Assembly: GCA_022510765.1 (NCBI GenBank)
Contig: JAFLSU010000002.1
Coordinates: 1 to 64,000, forward strand
Source: Christensenellaceae bacterium
GTDB taxonomy: Bacteria; Bacillota; Clostridia; Christensenellales; CAG-138
DNA length: 64,000 nt
Direction of reading: 5' to 3'
Under the pieces are notes generated by a model, which was not told where the DNA came from, ran no database searches, and worked only from the letters and a program-made list of their open reading frames with translations. The translations under genes were made by a program, and so were the position numbers. Shown here piece by piece: positions 52,197 through 60,599 of this stretch (within the stretch, counting starts at the first letter, position 1; each line of letters begins with the position of its first letter).

Positions 52197-52318
52197 TTGA
52201 CAAGTTCGCATTTTCCCGCAATGAATGCTATAGTAGGTGTGGAAAAGGATGAAAACTGAATTGATCTGATGACCACTCTTTTCGTGCGGGGACTATCCGG
52301 GGGAAAGGAGTGCTTTTC

Positions 52319-53965
52319 ATGCCTAAATTCAAAGCAACAGCTTATATTCGTCTGTCTTACACAGATGACCGCTCCAGCGAGAGTGACAGCGTTTCCAATC
52401 AGCGCAAGCTCATTGAAAACTTTGTGGAGCGCAACCCGGATATTGAGGTTGTGTCCGAAAAAATCGACGATGGTTACAGCGGCATTATTTTTGACCGTCC
52501 CGCGTTCAAGGAAATGATGCAGGACATCACCGATGGCAAGATCAACTGTGTTATCGTGAAAGACCTCTCTCGCTTGGGACGTGAGTATATCGAAACAGGC
52601 CGCTATCTGCGCCGGGTGTTTCCAGCCTACGGAGTGCGCTTCATAGCCATCACTGACAGCATCGACACCGCCCACGACAGTAGCGGCGATGATCTTACCG
52701 TGTCGATAAAAAACATAATGAATGAAGCCTACTGCCGGGACATTTCTATCAAAACCCGTACTTCGTTGGATGTAAAGCGGCGCAACGGTGATTTTGTCGG
52801 AGCGTTCACGGTATATGGCTACACAAAGTCCGATAACAACAAGAACCAGCTTGTTCCTGATCCTTACGCTTCCCGCGTCATCCGCGACATTTTTCGTATG
52901 CGGCTGGAGGGTGCAAGTGCTTCCAAGATTGCGGCAGAGCTGAACCGGCTGGGTATTCTCTCCCCGCTGGCTTATAAAAAAAACAACGGCCTGCCCTATG
53001 CGAAAAAGGGCTATACCAATAGAGCCGACTGCAAATGGTCGGCAACTACCATCATCCGCATCTTGCAGGATGAAACCTACACCGGAACGCTGGTGCAAGG
53101 CAAACAAGGGACACCCCACTATAAGATTAAGCAGATGGAGCAACGCTCCCCCTCCGAATGGGTGCGTGTACCGGAAGCCCATGAACCGCTGATTGCCCGC
53201 CAAGACTTTGAACTGGTGCAGCGCATCAAAGGGCTGGATACCCGGACGTCTCCCAAGGAGGATACCGTGTATCTGTTCTCCGGTATTCTGATCTGCGGCT
53301 GCTGCGGCAGCCGTATGACGCGGAAAACCAACCGTGCTGGCGGCAAGGAGTACCACTACTGTTATTGCCCTACCGGAAAGAAAAAGGGCTGTACCCATCC
53401 GGTCATGCTCAAAGAAAGTAGTCTGATCGCCTGTGTGCGGGACAGTTTGAAAGCCTACATTGAAAATGTGGCTTCTCTGGAAACGCTGCTTGTCGGCATT
53501 GACCAAGCCAGCATAAACCAAGCCCTTGCCAAAGAGTACAGCGACCATATCACCGAAAACGAGCGACGTATGGAAAAGGTGCTGGAGTTTAAGGCAAGGC
53601 TTTATGAAAGCCTTGTGGGTGGTATGCTCACCAAGGAAGAATACGCTTCCTATAAAGCAAAGTACACCAAGCAGGCGGAGGACATCAAGGAAAGCATCCG
53701 TGTTCTCAAAGAAAAGTTGACCGATGTGCTGGAAAATAGAAGTGAACGCAACCGCTGGATTTCTCAGTTTACGCAGTTTGCCACACTGGAAACCTTAGAC
53801 CGCAGGGCGCTGATTCACATGGTACAGAGCATCCGCGTTGAAGGAAAGAAAGAGCTGGCAATTGCCTTTACCTACGAGGACGAATACGAAAAGGCGTTGC
53901 AGCTCATTAAGCTGGCGGCGCAGAATCAACAAACCGAAGAATTTGAACATAGAAAGGCAGGTTAA
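52319..53965 (+). CDS. large serine recombinase 1
   Basis: A 548-residue recombinase. The resolvase domain has the catalytic Ser in AYIRLSYTDD, DDGYSGIIFDRPAF and the KDLSRLGREYIETG arginine helix. The recombinase domain follows (about 165-290), then a zinc ribbon (CGCCGSRMTRK) and a coiled-coil region with conserved Cys (about 330-480). Large serine recombinases of this type move ICEs by site-specific recombination without homology. GGGGGAAAGGAG precedes the ATG at 52319. It is first of three in tandem. Confidence 0.95.
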   Translation: MPKFKATAYIRLSYTDDRSSESDSVSNQRKLIENFVERNPDIEVVSEKIDDGYSGIIFDRPAFKEMMQDITDGKINCVIVKDLSRLGREYIETGRYLRRVFPAYGVRFIAITDSIDTAHDSSGDDLTVSIKNIMNEAYCRDISIKTRTSLDVKRRNGDFVGAFTVYGYTKSDNNKNQLVPDPYASRVIRDIFRMRLEGASASKIAAELNRLGILSPLAYKKNNGLPYAKKGYTNRADCKWSATTIIRILQDETYTGTLVQGKQGTPHYKIKQMEQRSPSEWVRVPEAHEPLIARQDFELVQRIKGLDTRTSPKEDTVYLFSGILICGCCGSRMTRKTNRAGGKEYHYCYCPTGKKKGCTHPVMLKESSLIACVRDSLKAYIENVASLETLLVGIDQASINQALAKEYSDHITENERRMEKVLEFKARLYESLVGGMLTKEEYASYKAKYTKQAEDIKESIRVLKEKLTDVLENRSERNRWISQFTQFATLETLDRRALIHMVQSIRVEGKKELAIAFTYEDEYEKALQLIKLAAQNQQTEEFEHRKAG

Positions 53966-53967
53966 TT

Positions 53968-55626
53968 ATGGCAAGGAAAAGCAGAAAAGAAACGGTTGCC
54001 GTTATCGCACCTGAAGTCGAAAACACTTGCCGCGCTGCTATTTATGTCCGCCTTTCGGTGGAAGATACCCATACACGCAGCGCATCCATTGAAACACAGC
54101 AGATGATTATTGTCCGGTTTCTGGAGCAAAATCCGGAGATCACCGTTTACAACACCTACATTGACAACGGGGCTACGGGAACGAACTTCCACCGTCCCGG
54201 CTTCCAGCAGATGCTCTCCGATATTGAAGCCGGTTACGCAAACTGCGTGATTGTCAAAGACCTTTCCCGTTTGGGACGGAACACCATCGACACCGGCTAT
54301 TATATCGAGCAGTATTTCCGCATCCGAAACATCCGCTTTATCGCGGTCAATGAGAACTACGACACCGCCGCCCCGGAAGATGCCCATTCCGGTATCATCA
54401 TCCCTCTGCGCAACATGATAAACGAAGCCTACGCTTTGGATATTGGGCGCAAGATCAGGGCGCAGCAGTGGCAGGCCATGAAGGACGGAAAGTTTATCGG
54501 TGCGCGTACTCCCTACGGTTATCTGAAAGCAAAGGACGATTGCCACCAGCTTATCATCGACCCTGTTGCCGCCGTTGTAGTGCAGAAGATGTTTCAATGG
54601 GCTTATGAGGGCGCGGGGCTGAATACCATTGCCGTGCGGCTGAATGAGGAAGGTTTCCTCCCTCCAAGCCACTACAAGAAAACCCAGGGTACAATTACCC
54701 ATGAAAATCTGCTGGGCAACGGCAAGTGGCAGACTCGGACAGTCGGCGTAATTCTCCGCTCCGAAGTTTATACCGGAGATCTCGTCCAGGGGCAGACCAA
54801 GACCGTAGACCACAGACAGGTCAAGGCAGGTGCCGATGAATGGACGATTGTTCGCGGCACTCACGAAGCAATCATCAGCCGGGAACAGTTTGACGCGGTA
54901 CAGAAAATCCTCGACCAAACCGCCCAGCGCGCCAAGGCGCGAGAGGTAAAAGCCTACACCCCGAACATTCTGAAAGGCAAGGTGTTCTGTTCACATTGCG
55001 GCGGCAGCTTGCACCGGCAGAGAAATATCCGCAAAAAGTCCGATGATATTTACCTATACCATTGTCTGAGCAGAAGCAGAATCAGCAAAGATTCCTGCCT
55101 CGGTGCGACCATCCGCGAGGATGTACTGCTGGATATGCTGGCAGATATGCTTCAGGAAGCACTCAATACTGCGTTGGGGAAATACAGCCCGTCATTGTCT
55201 GAACAGCCCCGGCAGGCCGCTGAACGGGCGGAGCTGCGGGACAAGATCGCAAACCGCAAACAGGAAATCCAGCGTTTGCGCGGTGTCGTGCGCAGCCTTT
55301 ATGAGAACCTTATCCAAGATGTTCTCACCAAGGGCGAATACTTTGACTACAAGGAAAAGTACGAAAGTAAAATCGCTGACATTGCTCTGGAAGTTGAGCA
55401 GTTGGAAAATGGTTTGCGCACTATGGACGCACAGACCGAGCAGTACCAAGTGCTGGCGCGAGATGCTGAGAGCATCAGTGCTGACCGAGAGCTGACTGCC
55501 GCATTGATTGAGCGGCTGATTGACCGCATTGAGGTGTCCCATGACAAGCAGATCACAGTTTACTATCGGTTTCAGAGTGAATTTGAAAACTATGTGGAGG
55601 TGTTGAAGCAATGCAAAAATATGTAG
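53968..55626 (+). CDS. large serine recombinase 2
   Basis: A 552-residue recombinase. The catalytic Ser is in AIYVRLSVEDTHTRSASIETQ, followed by DNGATGTNFHRPGF and KDLSRLGRNTIDTGYYIEQYF. The zinc ribbon is FCSHCGGSLHRQRNIR near 335, then a helical region. It starts two bases after recombinase 1 and ends 16 bases inside recombinase 3, so all three are made from one message. The sequence is complete. Confidence 0.95.
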   Translation: MARKSRKETVAVIAPEVENTCRAAIYVRLSVEDTHTRSASIETQQMIIVRFLEQNPEITVYNTYIDNGATGTNFHRPGFQQMLSDIEAGYANCVIVKDLSRLGRNTIDTGYYIEQYFRIRNIRFIAVNENYDTAAPEDAHSGIIIPLRNMINEAYALDIGRKIRAQQWQAMKDGKFIGARTPYGYLKAKDDCHQLIIDPVAAVVVQKMFQWAYEGAGLNTIAVRLNEEGFLPPSHYKKTQGTITHENLLGNGKWQTRTVGVILRSEVYTGDLVQGQTKTVDHRQVKAGADEWTIVRGTHEAIISREQFDAVQKILDQTAQRAKAREVKAYTPNILKGKVFCSHCGGSLHRQRNIRKKSDDIYLYHCLSRSRISKDSCLGATIREDVLLDMLADMLQEALNTALGKYSPSLSEQPRQAAERAELRDKIANRKQEIQRLRGVVRSLYENLIQDVLTKGEYFDYKEKYESKIADIALEVEQLENGLRTMDAQTEQYQVLARDAESISADRELTAALIERLIDRIEVSHDKQITVYYRFQSEFENYVEVLKQCKNM

Positions 55627-56423
55627 TCGCCCTCTACATCCGTTTGTCCATTGAGGACTACAAATACGACAGCCTGAGCATTGAAAATCAAAGCCTTGTT
55701 CTCAACGGGTATGCGGCGGCGATGCCTGAATATCTCAACGCTGAAATCATGGAGTTTGTTGACAACGGTTACAGTGGCACAAACTTTGAACGTCCCCAAG
55801 TGCAGAAGTTGATCGAAATGGTGCGGGCAAATAAAATCGACTGCATCATCGTCAAGGACTTCTCCCGCTTCGGACGAAATAGCATTGAAACCGGCTACTT
55901 CATTGAGCGTGTGTTTCCGCTGTTCCATACCCGGTTTATCTCCATCAGCGACGATTTTGACACCAACAATTTCAAGGGCGATACCGGCGGCATGGATGTA
56001 GCTTTCAAGTATCTTATCAGCGAATATTACAGCCGCGATATGTCCATCAAGACCAAGAGCGCGAAATATGCCAAGATGCAGCGCGGTGAGTATCAGAGCA
56101 AAATCTGTCCTTACGGCTACCGCAAAAATGCCGATGGCAGAATGGAGCCTGACCCGGAAGCCGCTACCGTTGTGCAGCTTATCTTCCAGCTTGCCGCAGA
56201 GGGCAATAACGGCACCGCTATCGCCAGAGAACTGTTCCGCAGGGATATTCCTACCCCCGGCGAATACAAGGCCGCACGGGGCAACCACACCCACGACATA
56301 TCCCGTACCCGTGGGATTTGGAGTCCATCAACGGTTCTCCGTATCTTGGAGGATGAAAGATATATCGGTTCCTATGTGATCGGCAAACGAGCTGTCCTTG
56401 AAGTGGGCGGCACTCGAAGTTGA
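55611..56423 (+). CDS. large serine recombinase 3, N-terminal part (nonsense mutation)
   Basis: A 270-residue frame with the catalytic Ser in ALYIRLSIEDYKYDSLSIEN, DNGYSGTNFERPQV and KDFSRFGRNSIETGYFIERVF. It stops at TGA 56421-56423, after VGGTRS. The same frame continues without shift into recombinase sequence, so one base change (CGA to TGA would fit an Arg here) has split the gene. The catalytic domain and part of the recombinase domain remain. Confidence 0.93.
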   Translation: MQKYVVALYIRLSIEDYKYDSLSIENQSLVLNGYAAAMPEYLNAEIMEFVDNGYSGTNFERPQVQKLIEMVRANKIDCIIVKDFSRFGRNSIETGYFIERVFPLFHTRFISISDDFDTNNFKGDTGGMDVAFKYLISEYYSRDMSIKTKSAKYAKMQRGEYQSKICPYGYRKNADGRMEPDPEAATVVQLIFQLAAEGNNGTAIARELFRRDIPTPGEYKAARGNHTHDISRTRGIWSPSTVLRILEDERYIGSYVIGKRAVLEVGGTRS

Positions 56424-57137
56424 ATGAAGGACAGGTACAAGTGGTATATCATCCCCGACCACCATCCGGCAATCGTTGAAAAAGCGATATTTGAAAAGGT
56501 GCAGGCCAGCCAGCTCCGGTTTTCCCAGCCCAACAAAAAGAAGTGGGACTATCCGCTGAAAGGCAAGGCGTTTTGCGGATGCCGCGGTCATGCGCTGTCC
56601 CGCACAATGCAGAAAACATCGTATTACTACTGCCGCCATTCCGAATCTGACGAGGAAAGCCGCTGTCATAAAATGAGGATCAATGCGGTGGAACTGGAAA
56701 AGGCAGTATTTATCACACTGAAAAAGCAGATGGAAGCTGCCGCATCCCTTAACCCCGATGGCACCGTCCGTCTGGAAGCTACCGCCCCGGAACGCTCTGA
56801 ATATGAGCAGCAGATCGAAGAACTCCAGGACGGCAAGCGGTTACTGTATGAACGGTATCTCTTAGGTGAAATCGACCTTGATACCTACAAGGCAGAAAAG
56901 GCAGCGTGTGATGAACTGCTTTTGAAAACAAAAAATGCCTATGCCGCAGTATTGGCACAGGCGAAGCAGAAGCAGGAAGAACAGGCACGGCATGACAACC
57001 GACAGGAAGCCGCAAGAGCGGTTTTTAATTCCGAAGGATTGACTGCCGAGCTGACCGATCTTCTCATTGACAGAGTGCTTGTGTACCCCGACAACCGCAT
57101 TGAAATCGCGTATAAGATCAAAGACATTTTCGATTGA
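56424..57137 (+). CDS. large serine recombinase 3, C-terminal part
   Basis: A 237-residue continuation in the same frame after the stop. It begins MKDRYKWYIIPDHHPAIV, then a zinc-ribbon segment with only part of the usual Cys set (FCGCRGHALSRTMQKTSYYYC), a coiled coil and VLVYPDNRIEIAYKIKDIFD at the end. The ATG right after the TGA could allow reinitiation, but no ribosome site is present. Alone it lacks the catalytic domain. Confidence 0.85.
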   Translation: MKDRYKWYIIPDHHPAIVEKAIFEKVQASQLRFSQPNKKKWDYPLKGKAFCGCRGHALSRTMQKTSYYYCRHSESDEESRCHKMRINAVELEKAVFITLKKQMEAAASLNPDGTVRLEATAPERSEYEQQIEELQDGKRLLYERYLLGEIDLDTYKAEKAACDELLLKTKNAYAAVLAQAKQKQEEQARHDNRQEAARAVFNSEGLTAELTDLLIDRVLVYPDNRIEIAYKIKDIFD

Positions 57138-57147
57138 GGTAATGACT

Positions 57148-57285
57148 ATGAAGGTAGCTTTTTATTGCAGGATCGGAGGAAAGGGTTATGGTTTCCTCCT
57201 TCCCGACGATGTAGAAAAGCTCCGCGAGTTTTTCGCAGAGCATCAGAAACCGGCTGCGCTTGAAAAAACTTCAAGCGCAAGCTAA
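57148..57285 (+). CDS. small protein behind the recombinases
   Basis: A 45-residue protein (KVAFYCRIGGKGYGFLLPDD, then KLREFFAEHQKP). GAGG lies eight bases before the ATG, 10 bp after the third recombinase. It reads like a genuine short ICE gene but has no recognised family. Confidence 0.5.
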   Translation: MKVAFYCRIGGKGYGFLLPDDVEKLREFFAEHQKPAALEKTSSAS

Positions 57286-57296
57286 AAGTTTTTGTC

Positions 57297-57521
57297 GTGT
57301 GCTTGACATACTGGTGTCTTAATTGCTGGAATAAAATCAACGAATCGAACGATCCGGCAAACAAATACATTATCTCTAAAGAGCTATGCCTGTGCGAGGA
57401 ATGCGGGCAGATGAAACATGTGATTGTTAGGCAAAAAACAACGAATCCTTTGTTTGCATTAATTCCATTTGTACTGATTAGCAGACTTCTATATCTTTTA
57501 CGGCAAATTATGCGCTTATGA
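57297..57521 (+). CDS. small Cys-rich membrane-tailed protein at the ICE right end
   Basis: A 74-residue protein from a GTG start: YWCLNCWNKINESND and ELCLCEECGQMKHVIV give two CxxC pairs, a likely zinc site, followed by a hydrophobic C-terminal segment (LFALIPFVLISRLLYLL). Similar small proteins close clostridial ICEs behind the serine recombinases, as I recall. The ribosome site is weak, so the start is unsure. Confidence 0.55.
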   Translation: MCLTYWCLNCWNKINESNDPANKYIISKELCLCEECGQMKHVIVRQKTTNPLFALIPFVLISRLLYLLRQIMRL

Positions 57522-57761
57522 TAAGCTTCAGTTTTATTCCTGTTTTGAACAGTCGTGTCATAGGAGCCTTTTGTTAAGATGCGAAGCGATAGAGTGAATG
57601 AAATTTGTATTTTCCAAAAGAAAGCCGCCGCGAACGATGCAAAGTTCGCGACGACGTGTGTCTTCACGATAAAAAATACTTGTGAGTGTTCGGTATCTGG
57701 AGTTAAACAATCGTAAAACCGCAAAAGGTTGGCAGCGACAACAACCTTTTAATACAATCAA

Positions 57762-57935
57762 TGAAACATTGCCGCGCAATATGAAATAATTTGTTGACGC
57801 CAATTGTGAAATATTCCGTCCTACGACGGAATATTAAATGAAATAAATCCCTTATGCGCGCATCGCATTTCACAGCGTAGGCTATTTCATTTGACGAAGG
57901 CATATTTCACAAATCCCTCAAGGGATTTATTCCAT
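57762..57935. repeat. modular ATTTCA/TGAAAT hairpin repeat element
   Basis: About seven copies of ATTTCA(C/T) or its complement are spaced about 20-30 bp apart (e.g. 57781, 57806, 57838, 57868, 57884, 57904), with short palindromes between them, including aatattccgtc/gacggaatatt at 57810-57835 and aaatcc/ggattt at 57911-57928. It resembles the dispersed intergenic repeats of Clostridia genomes. Confidence 0.6.
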
Positions 57936-57936
57936 T

Positions 57937-57969
57937 AAAAAATCTGCCAACATAAGTCGACAGATTTTT
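57937..57969 (-). terminator. terminator of the tRNA-Arg gene
   Basis: aaaaatctg (57938-57946) pairs with cagattttt (57961-57969). On the minus strand the stem ends in a T run directly after the tRNA. It may work in both directions. Confidence 0.75.
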
Positions 57970-57973
57970 CTGG

Positions 57974-58046
57974 CGCGCCCAGCAGGATTTGAACCTGCGA
58001 CCTACCGGTTCGTAGCCGGGCACTCTATCCGCTGAGCTATGGGCGC
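57974..58046 (-). tRNA. tRNA-Arg (anticodon ACG)
   Basis: On the minus strand, a 73-nt cloverleaf: acceptor stem gcgccca/tgggcgc, D-arm with agcggata, anticodon loop ctacgaa (ACG), T-arm gcagg-ttcgaat-cctgc and discriminator G. All stems pair apart from one mismatch at the top of the anticodon stem. CCA is not encoded. A34 would be edited to inosine to read CGN codons. Its own promoter and terminator flank it. Its 3' end faces the ICE, but no repeat of it is seen at the left end. Confidence 0.95.
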
Positions 58047-58068
58047 ATACCTCATAAAGTACTCTGCT

Positions 58069-58097
58069 ATTTTAGCTCAACATAATCCGTTTGTCAA
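58069..58097 (-). promoter_or_regulatory. promoter of the tRNA-Arg gene
   Basis: On the minus strand, TTGACA (58092-58097) and TAAAAT (58069-58074) have a 17-bp spacer, 23 bp before the mature tRNA. Confidence 0.8.
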
Positions 58098-58215
58098 GCG
58101 TTTCCGCAACAGATTTATGGTATATTTCGTCTGATGATAATAACCATGAACGCAGCATAGCAGGTATGTCATGCCGTTCGTGCCTCCCATGCTGCGATCA
58201 AAATCCGTTCATGCA

Positions 58216-59487
58216 TCAGTCCGGCATGGCGAGTATGCCCACGGTGTATTCGTCCTTGAAGCGATCATAATAATAGGTAATTTTGGCCTCCGCAAACCAG
58301 GTTTCGTATACTTGATCGTACACATTGTCGCATTCAATATTGTATGCGCCTTCGTATGCAAGGTTCCACACCTCATCGCCGCGTTCATATTTCATGTTGC
58401 CTTTGATGAAATTGCGATTGATCATCAGATAGTTGATTCCCGTTTCAGTACAGAACTTAACGATCTGCTTATTATCCGTAGTGGCAAAATAGGTAAGCTC
58501 AGGCAGCGCCGCTTCCGAATCCGAAGGTTTGAAGTCGAAGCCTGCAAGCTCCATCGCCGCATAGACGAAACCGTCTTCGTAGCTGCTTTCAAGCGATTTA
58601 TGGACAAGATATCCCCAGTCCAAGCATGTTTCATTCTTCATGTCGGCATCATCGCCCATGCTAAGTATCAGCTTGTCGAATTCCTCAAAGCCGATGCCGA
58701 GATTTAGCAGCGAATCGATATCCTCGGCCTTAAGCGCCGCAATGGAATCGTCATATTCGGGGGCTTCGCTGCTTCCGACATTGGTGTAAGCAAGGAAAAG
58801 CCTGTTTACGGTAAAGCAGTTATCCGGTACGAAGAACGGTACCGCACCTTTGCCGGTAATAAAGTTTTCATAATTGTACGCAAATTCGCTGAAAGACATC
58901 TGGCTTTGACTCAGCACCTGATTCTGCATGTAGGTGAGTATCAGATCTTCGTCCGGAGTAACATCGGCTACGACCTGCTCATAAAGCTTATGCGCGATCT
59001 TGTTGTTGCGCAGCGTATTTTCATATAAGGCGCGATACTCATCGAAAGTAAAACCCATGTCTACTTCATATAATCTGTAGATCTCGGCCTTGATCTCTTC
59101 CTCATCGGTGATGGTGGAAACAACCCTTTCACGGTACTGCTCGTAAACATGATCGCATTGCTCCTGAACCTCCTTCATTATTTCGGCCTCTTCGCTTTCC
59201 GTGAGAGTGATCCCGAGCTTCTGTGCGCGGTTTACGGCGACGGCAAACCTTGTTACATCCTCCATGACGCGGTTGAAATACTCTTCCGCGGTTATAGCGC
59301 CGTACAGGAAGTGATAATAGTATTGGTGGTTTGCATAGCTCATGTTGAAGTCGAACTTCGTAAGCTCGAAATCATCGACCGTCATTATGACGGGATTAGC
59401 ATCCTCTTTTACGGTGCAGGAACAGAAAGTACCGAGGATAAAGATGAGCGCAAGCAACAACACTGTAAGCTTAATGGGGGTTTTCAT
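58216..59487 (-). CDS. SurA/PrsA-like lipoprotein
   Basis: A 423-residue exported protein. The signal peptide (KTPIKLTVLLLALIFILGTFCSC) ends in a Cys pair that could serve as a weak lipobox. The helical body (MTVDDFELTKFDFNMSYANH, TEEEIKAEIYRLYEV-type segments) is like the SurA/PrsA N-terminal chaperone domain, with no clear PPIase core. It probably assists folding of secreted proteins. ATG at 59487, with AAAGGATG upstream, preferred over 59508. It is divergent from the next lipoprotein gene, sharing a promoter element. Confidence 0.75.
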   Translation of the reverse strand: MKTPIKLTVLLLALIFILGTFCSCTVKEDANPVIMTVDDFELTKFDFNMSYANHQYYYHFLYGAITAEEYFNRVMEDVTRFAVAVNRAQKLGITLTESEEAEIMKEVQEQCDHVYEQYRERVVSTITDEEEIKAEIYRLYEVDMGFTFDEYRALYENTLRNNKIAHKLYEQVVADVTPDEDLILTYMQNQVLSQSQMSFSEFAYNYENFITGKGAVPFFVPDNCFTVNRLFLAYTNVGSSEAPEYDDSIAALKAEDIDSLLNLGIGFEEFDKLILSMGDDADMKNETCLDWGYLVHKSLESSYEDGFVYAAMELAGFDFKPSDSEAALPELTYFATTDNKQIVKFCTETGINYLMINRNFIKGNMKYERGDEVWNLAYEGAYNIECDNVYDQVYETWFAEAKITYYYDRFKDEYTVGILAMPD

Positions 59488-59558
59488 CGATGGGCATCCT
59501 TTCATCAAACGATTGGGGGTGTATCAACATGGCTAACACTCTACACCGCTCCAAACTA

Positions 59559-59609
59559 ATTATAGCATAAAGCGGCGGTATTGCAATAGCCAAAAGAATT
59601 TGCTATAAT
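59559..59609. promoter_or_regulatory. divergent promoters sharing one palindromic -35 box
   Basis: TTGCAA at 59581-59586 reads the same on both strands. Plus: 17 bp to TGCTATAAT (-10 at 59604-59609). Minus: 16 bp to TGCTATAAT (-10 at 59559-59564). Both are extended -10 elements and drive the two lipoprotein genes. Confidence 0.7.
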
Positions 59610-59661
59610 TCTTCCATAATTAGGTCAATTTGTTTTGACCGAGCACGAAAAGGTAAATATT

Positions 59662-60213
59662 ATGAAAAGAATAGCTTGTTTACTTATGGCCATTTGTATG
59701 GCGTTAATACTAACCGCCTGCGGTAAAAAATCCCCCATTGACAAGGACGGAGTGTATTCCGATGGCTTCATGACCATGACGCTTCCCGCTGAGCATTTCA
59801 TCGCAGTCGATTCGAGCGAAGAAATGGGGAGCCACTATCATAAATACCTCGTATTCAAGGGCGCGAAGGATTTTTCGGGCAGCAATATAATCTACATGTC
59901 CTTCAAGGTGACGGGCAACTCCGTGGACTTCGCCGATACGGAGCGTGAGGCGCTTGAAAAGAGTATGCGTGCTCAATATGCGTCCGAAGGCAAGGAGTTT
60001 GAAAGCGTAAGTTTCAAAAAGCTCGATGTTGAAGGCTGCAAGGGTTATGTTTACGAGTATACCGTAACCTCCGGCGAATCCGTCATTCATCATATCATGT
60101 ACTCCGCAGTAAGAACCAAAAAGCGTGAAGGCGTTACCGTGTTCTTCAACTGCACCGATGAGAGATTGCTTGAGGAATATAGAGCAAGCTGCGAAACCAT
60201 CATCATTGAGTAG
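59662..60213 (+). CDS. lipoprotein of unknown function
   Basis: A 183-residue protein with a lipoprotein signal peptide (KRIACLLMAICMALILTACGKK, lipobox LTAC, lipidated Cys about residue 22). The mature part has MTMTLPAEHFIAVDSSEEMG and a YVYEYTVTSGESVIHHIMYSA segment, suggesting a beta-rich fold of about 150 residues. ATG at 59662 with AAAAGG upstream; a TTG at 59635 would place the signal peptide internally. No family assigned. Confidence 0.8.
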   Translation: MKRIACLLMAICMALILTACGKKSPIDKDGVYSDGFMTMTLPAEHFIAVDSSEEMGSHYHKYLVFKGAKDFSGSNIIYMSFKVTGNSVDFADTEREALEKSMRAQYASEGKEFESVSFKKLDVEGCKGYVYEYTVTSGESVIHHIMYSAVRTKKREGVTVFFNCTDERLLEEYRASCETIIIE

Positions 60214-60273
60214 AAGCCATTGCGCTTTATTAAAAAGAGCTTAACGGTAATGAAAATCCGTTAGGAGATTTCT

Positions 60274-60513
60274 ATGTTCATCAATAAAACGGCGGATGGC
60301 TCTCACAACATTTGCGGAAAAAATGTTTTTCTTCTGCGCAAGCAGATGAATATATCTCAGAGAGAATTGGCGGATGGATTGCAGTTGATTGGCTTGGATG
60401 TAGATAAAAACGCTATTCAACGTATAGAGGCAGGAAAGCGTTTCGTAACGGATATCGAAATCGTTGCTTTAGCACGTTTCTTTTCCGTTGCGCCCAATGA
60501 CTTGCTTAAATAA
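60274..60513 (+). CDS. small XRE-family HTH regulator
   Basis: A 79-residue protein made up of one helix-turn-helix domain: NVFLLRKQMNISQRELADGLQL, DKNAIQRIEAGKRFVTDIEI and ALARFFSVAPNDLL. It is a DNA-binding repressor type with no sensing domain. TTAGGAGA precedes the ATG. It follows the lipoprotein gene after 60 bp and may be co-transcribed; the target is unknown. Confidence 0.85.
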   Translation: MFINKTADGSHNICGKNVFLLRKQMNISQRELADGLQLIGLDVDKNAIQRIEAGKRFVTDIEIVALARFFSVAPNDLLK

Positions 60514-60546
60514 AATATGGGAAGACTGTTGTAAAATACAATTAGC

Positions 60547-60578
60547 AAAAATCCGGGGTGCGGCTGAGCCGCACCCCG
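60547..60578 (-). terminator. terminator of the hut operon
   Basis: An 11-bp GC-rich stem (60554-60564 with 60568-60578) has a three-base loop. On the minus strand it is followed by TTTTT (60547-60551), about 20 bp past the fchA stop. Confidence 0.8.
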
Positions 60579-60599
60579 CACAATTTGAAAATAACAAAT

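Larger units (their letters stand above)
11460..57540. mobile_element. integrative and conjugative element with serine recombinases
   Basis: This 46-kb block holds, in the usual order of clostridial ICEs, replication/partition genes, a full type IV secretion gene set, topoisomerase III, helicase, MobC, relaxase, a sigma-like protein and three large serine recombinases at the right end. Ends are approximate: serine recombinases leave only very short direct repeats, which I could not identify. Several core genes carry frameshifts or a stop. A RiPP operon at 44519-50361 is the cargo. Confidence 0.9.
57522..57973. other. 450-bp non-coding right junction region
   Basis: Contains the expected right end of the ICE (not resolved), a hairpin near 57632, the ATTTCA-type repeat element and the tRNA terminator. 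Minus-strand open frames here look like chance. Confidence 0.5.

Noticed and set aside
56421..56423. TGA read through as an amino acid in recombinase 3
   Set aside because: TGA is the normal stop of other genes here (e.g. the helicase at 39879-39881), and no SECIS-like structure is evident.
57762..57935. CRISPR array
   Set aside because: Repeated words are only seven bases, alternate in orientation and spacers are palindromic; no cas genes in the window.
57974..58046. tRNA-Arg as the ICE attachment site
   Set aside because: Its 3' end faces the ICE but no copy of the tRNA end is found near 11,400-11,650, and serine recombinases seldom use tRNA genes.
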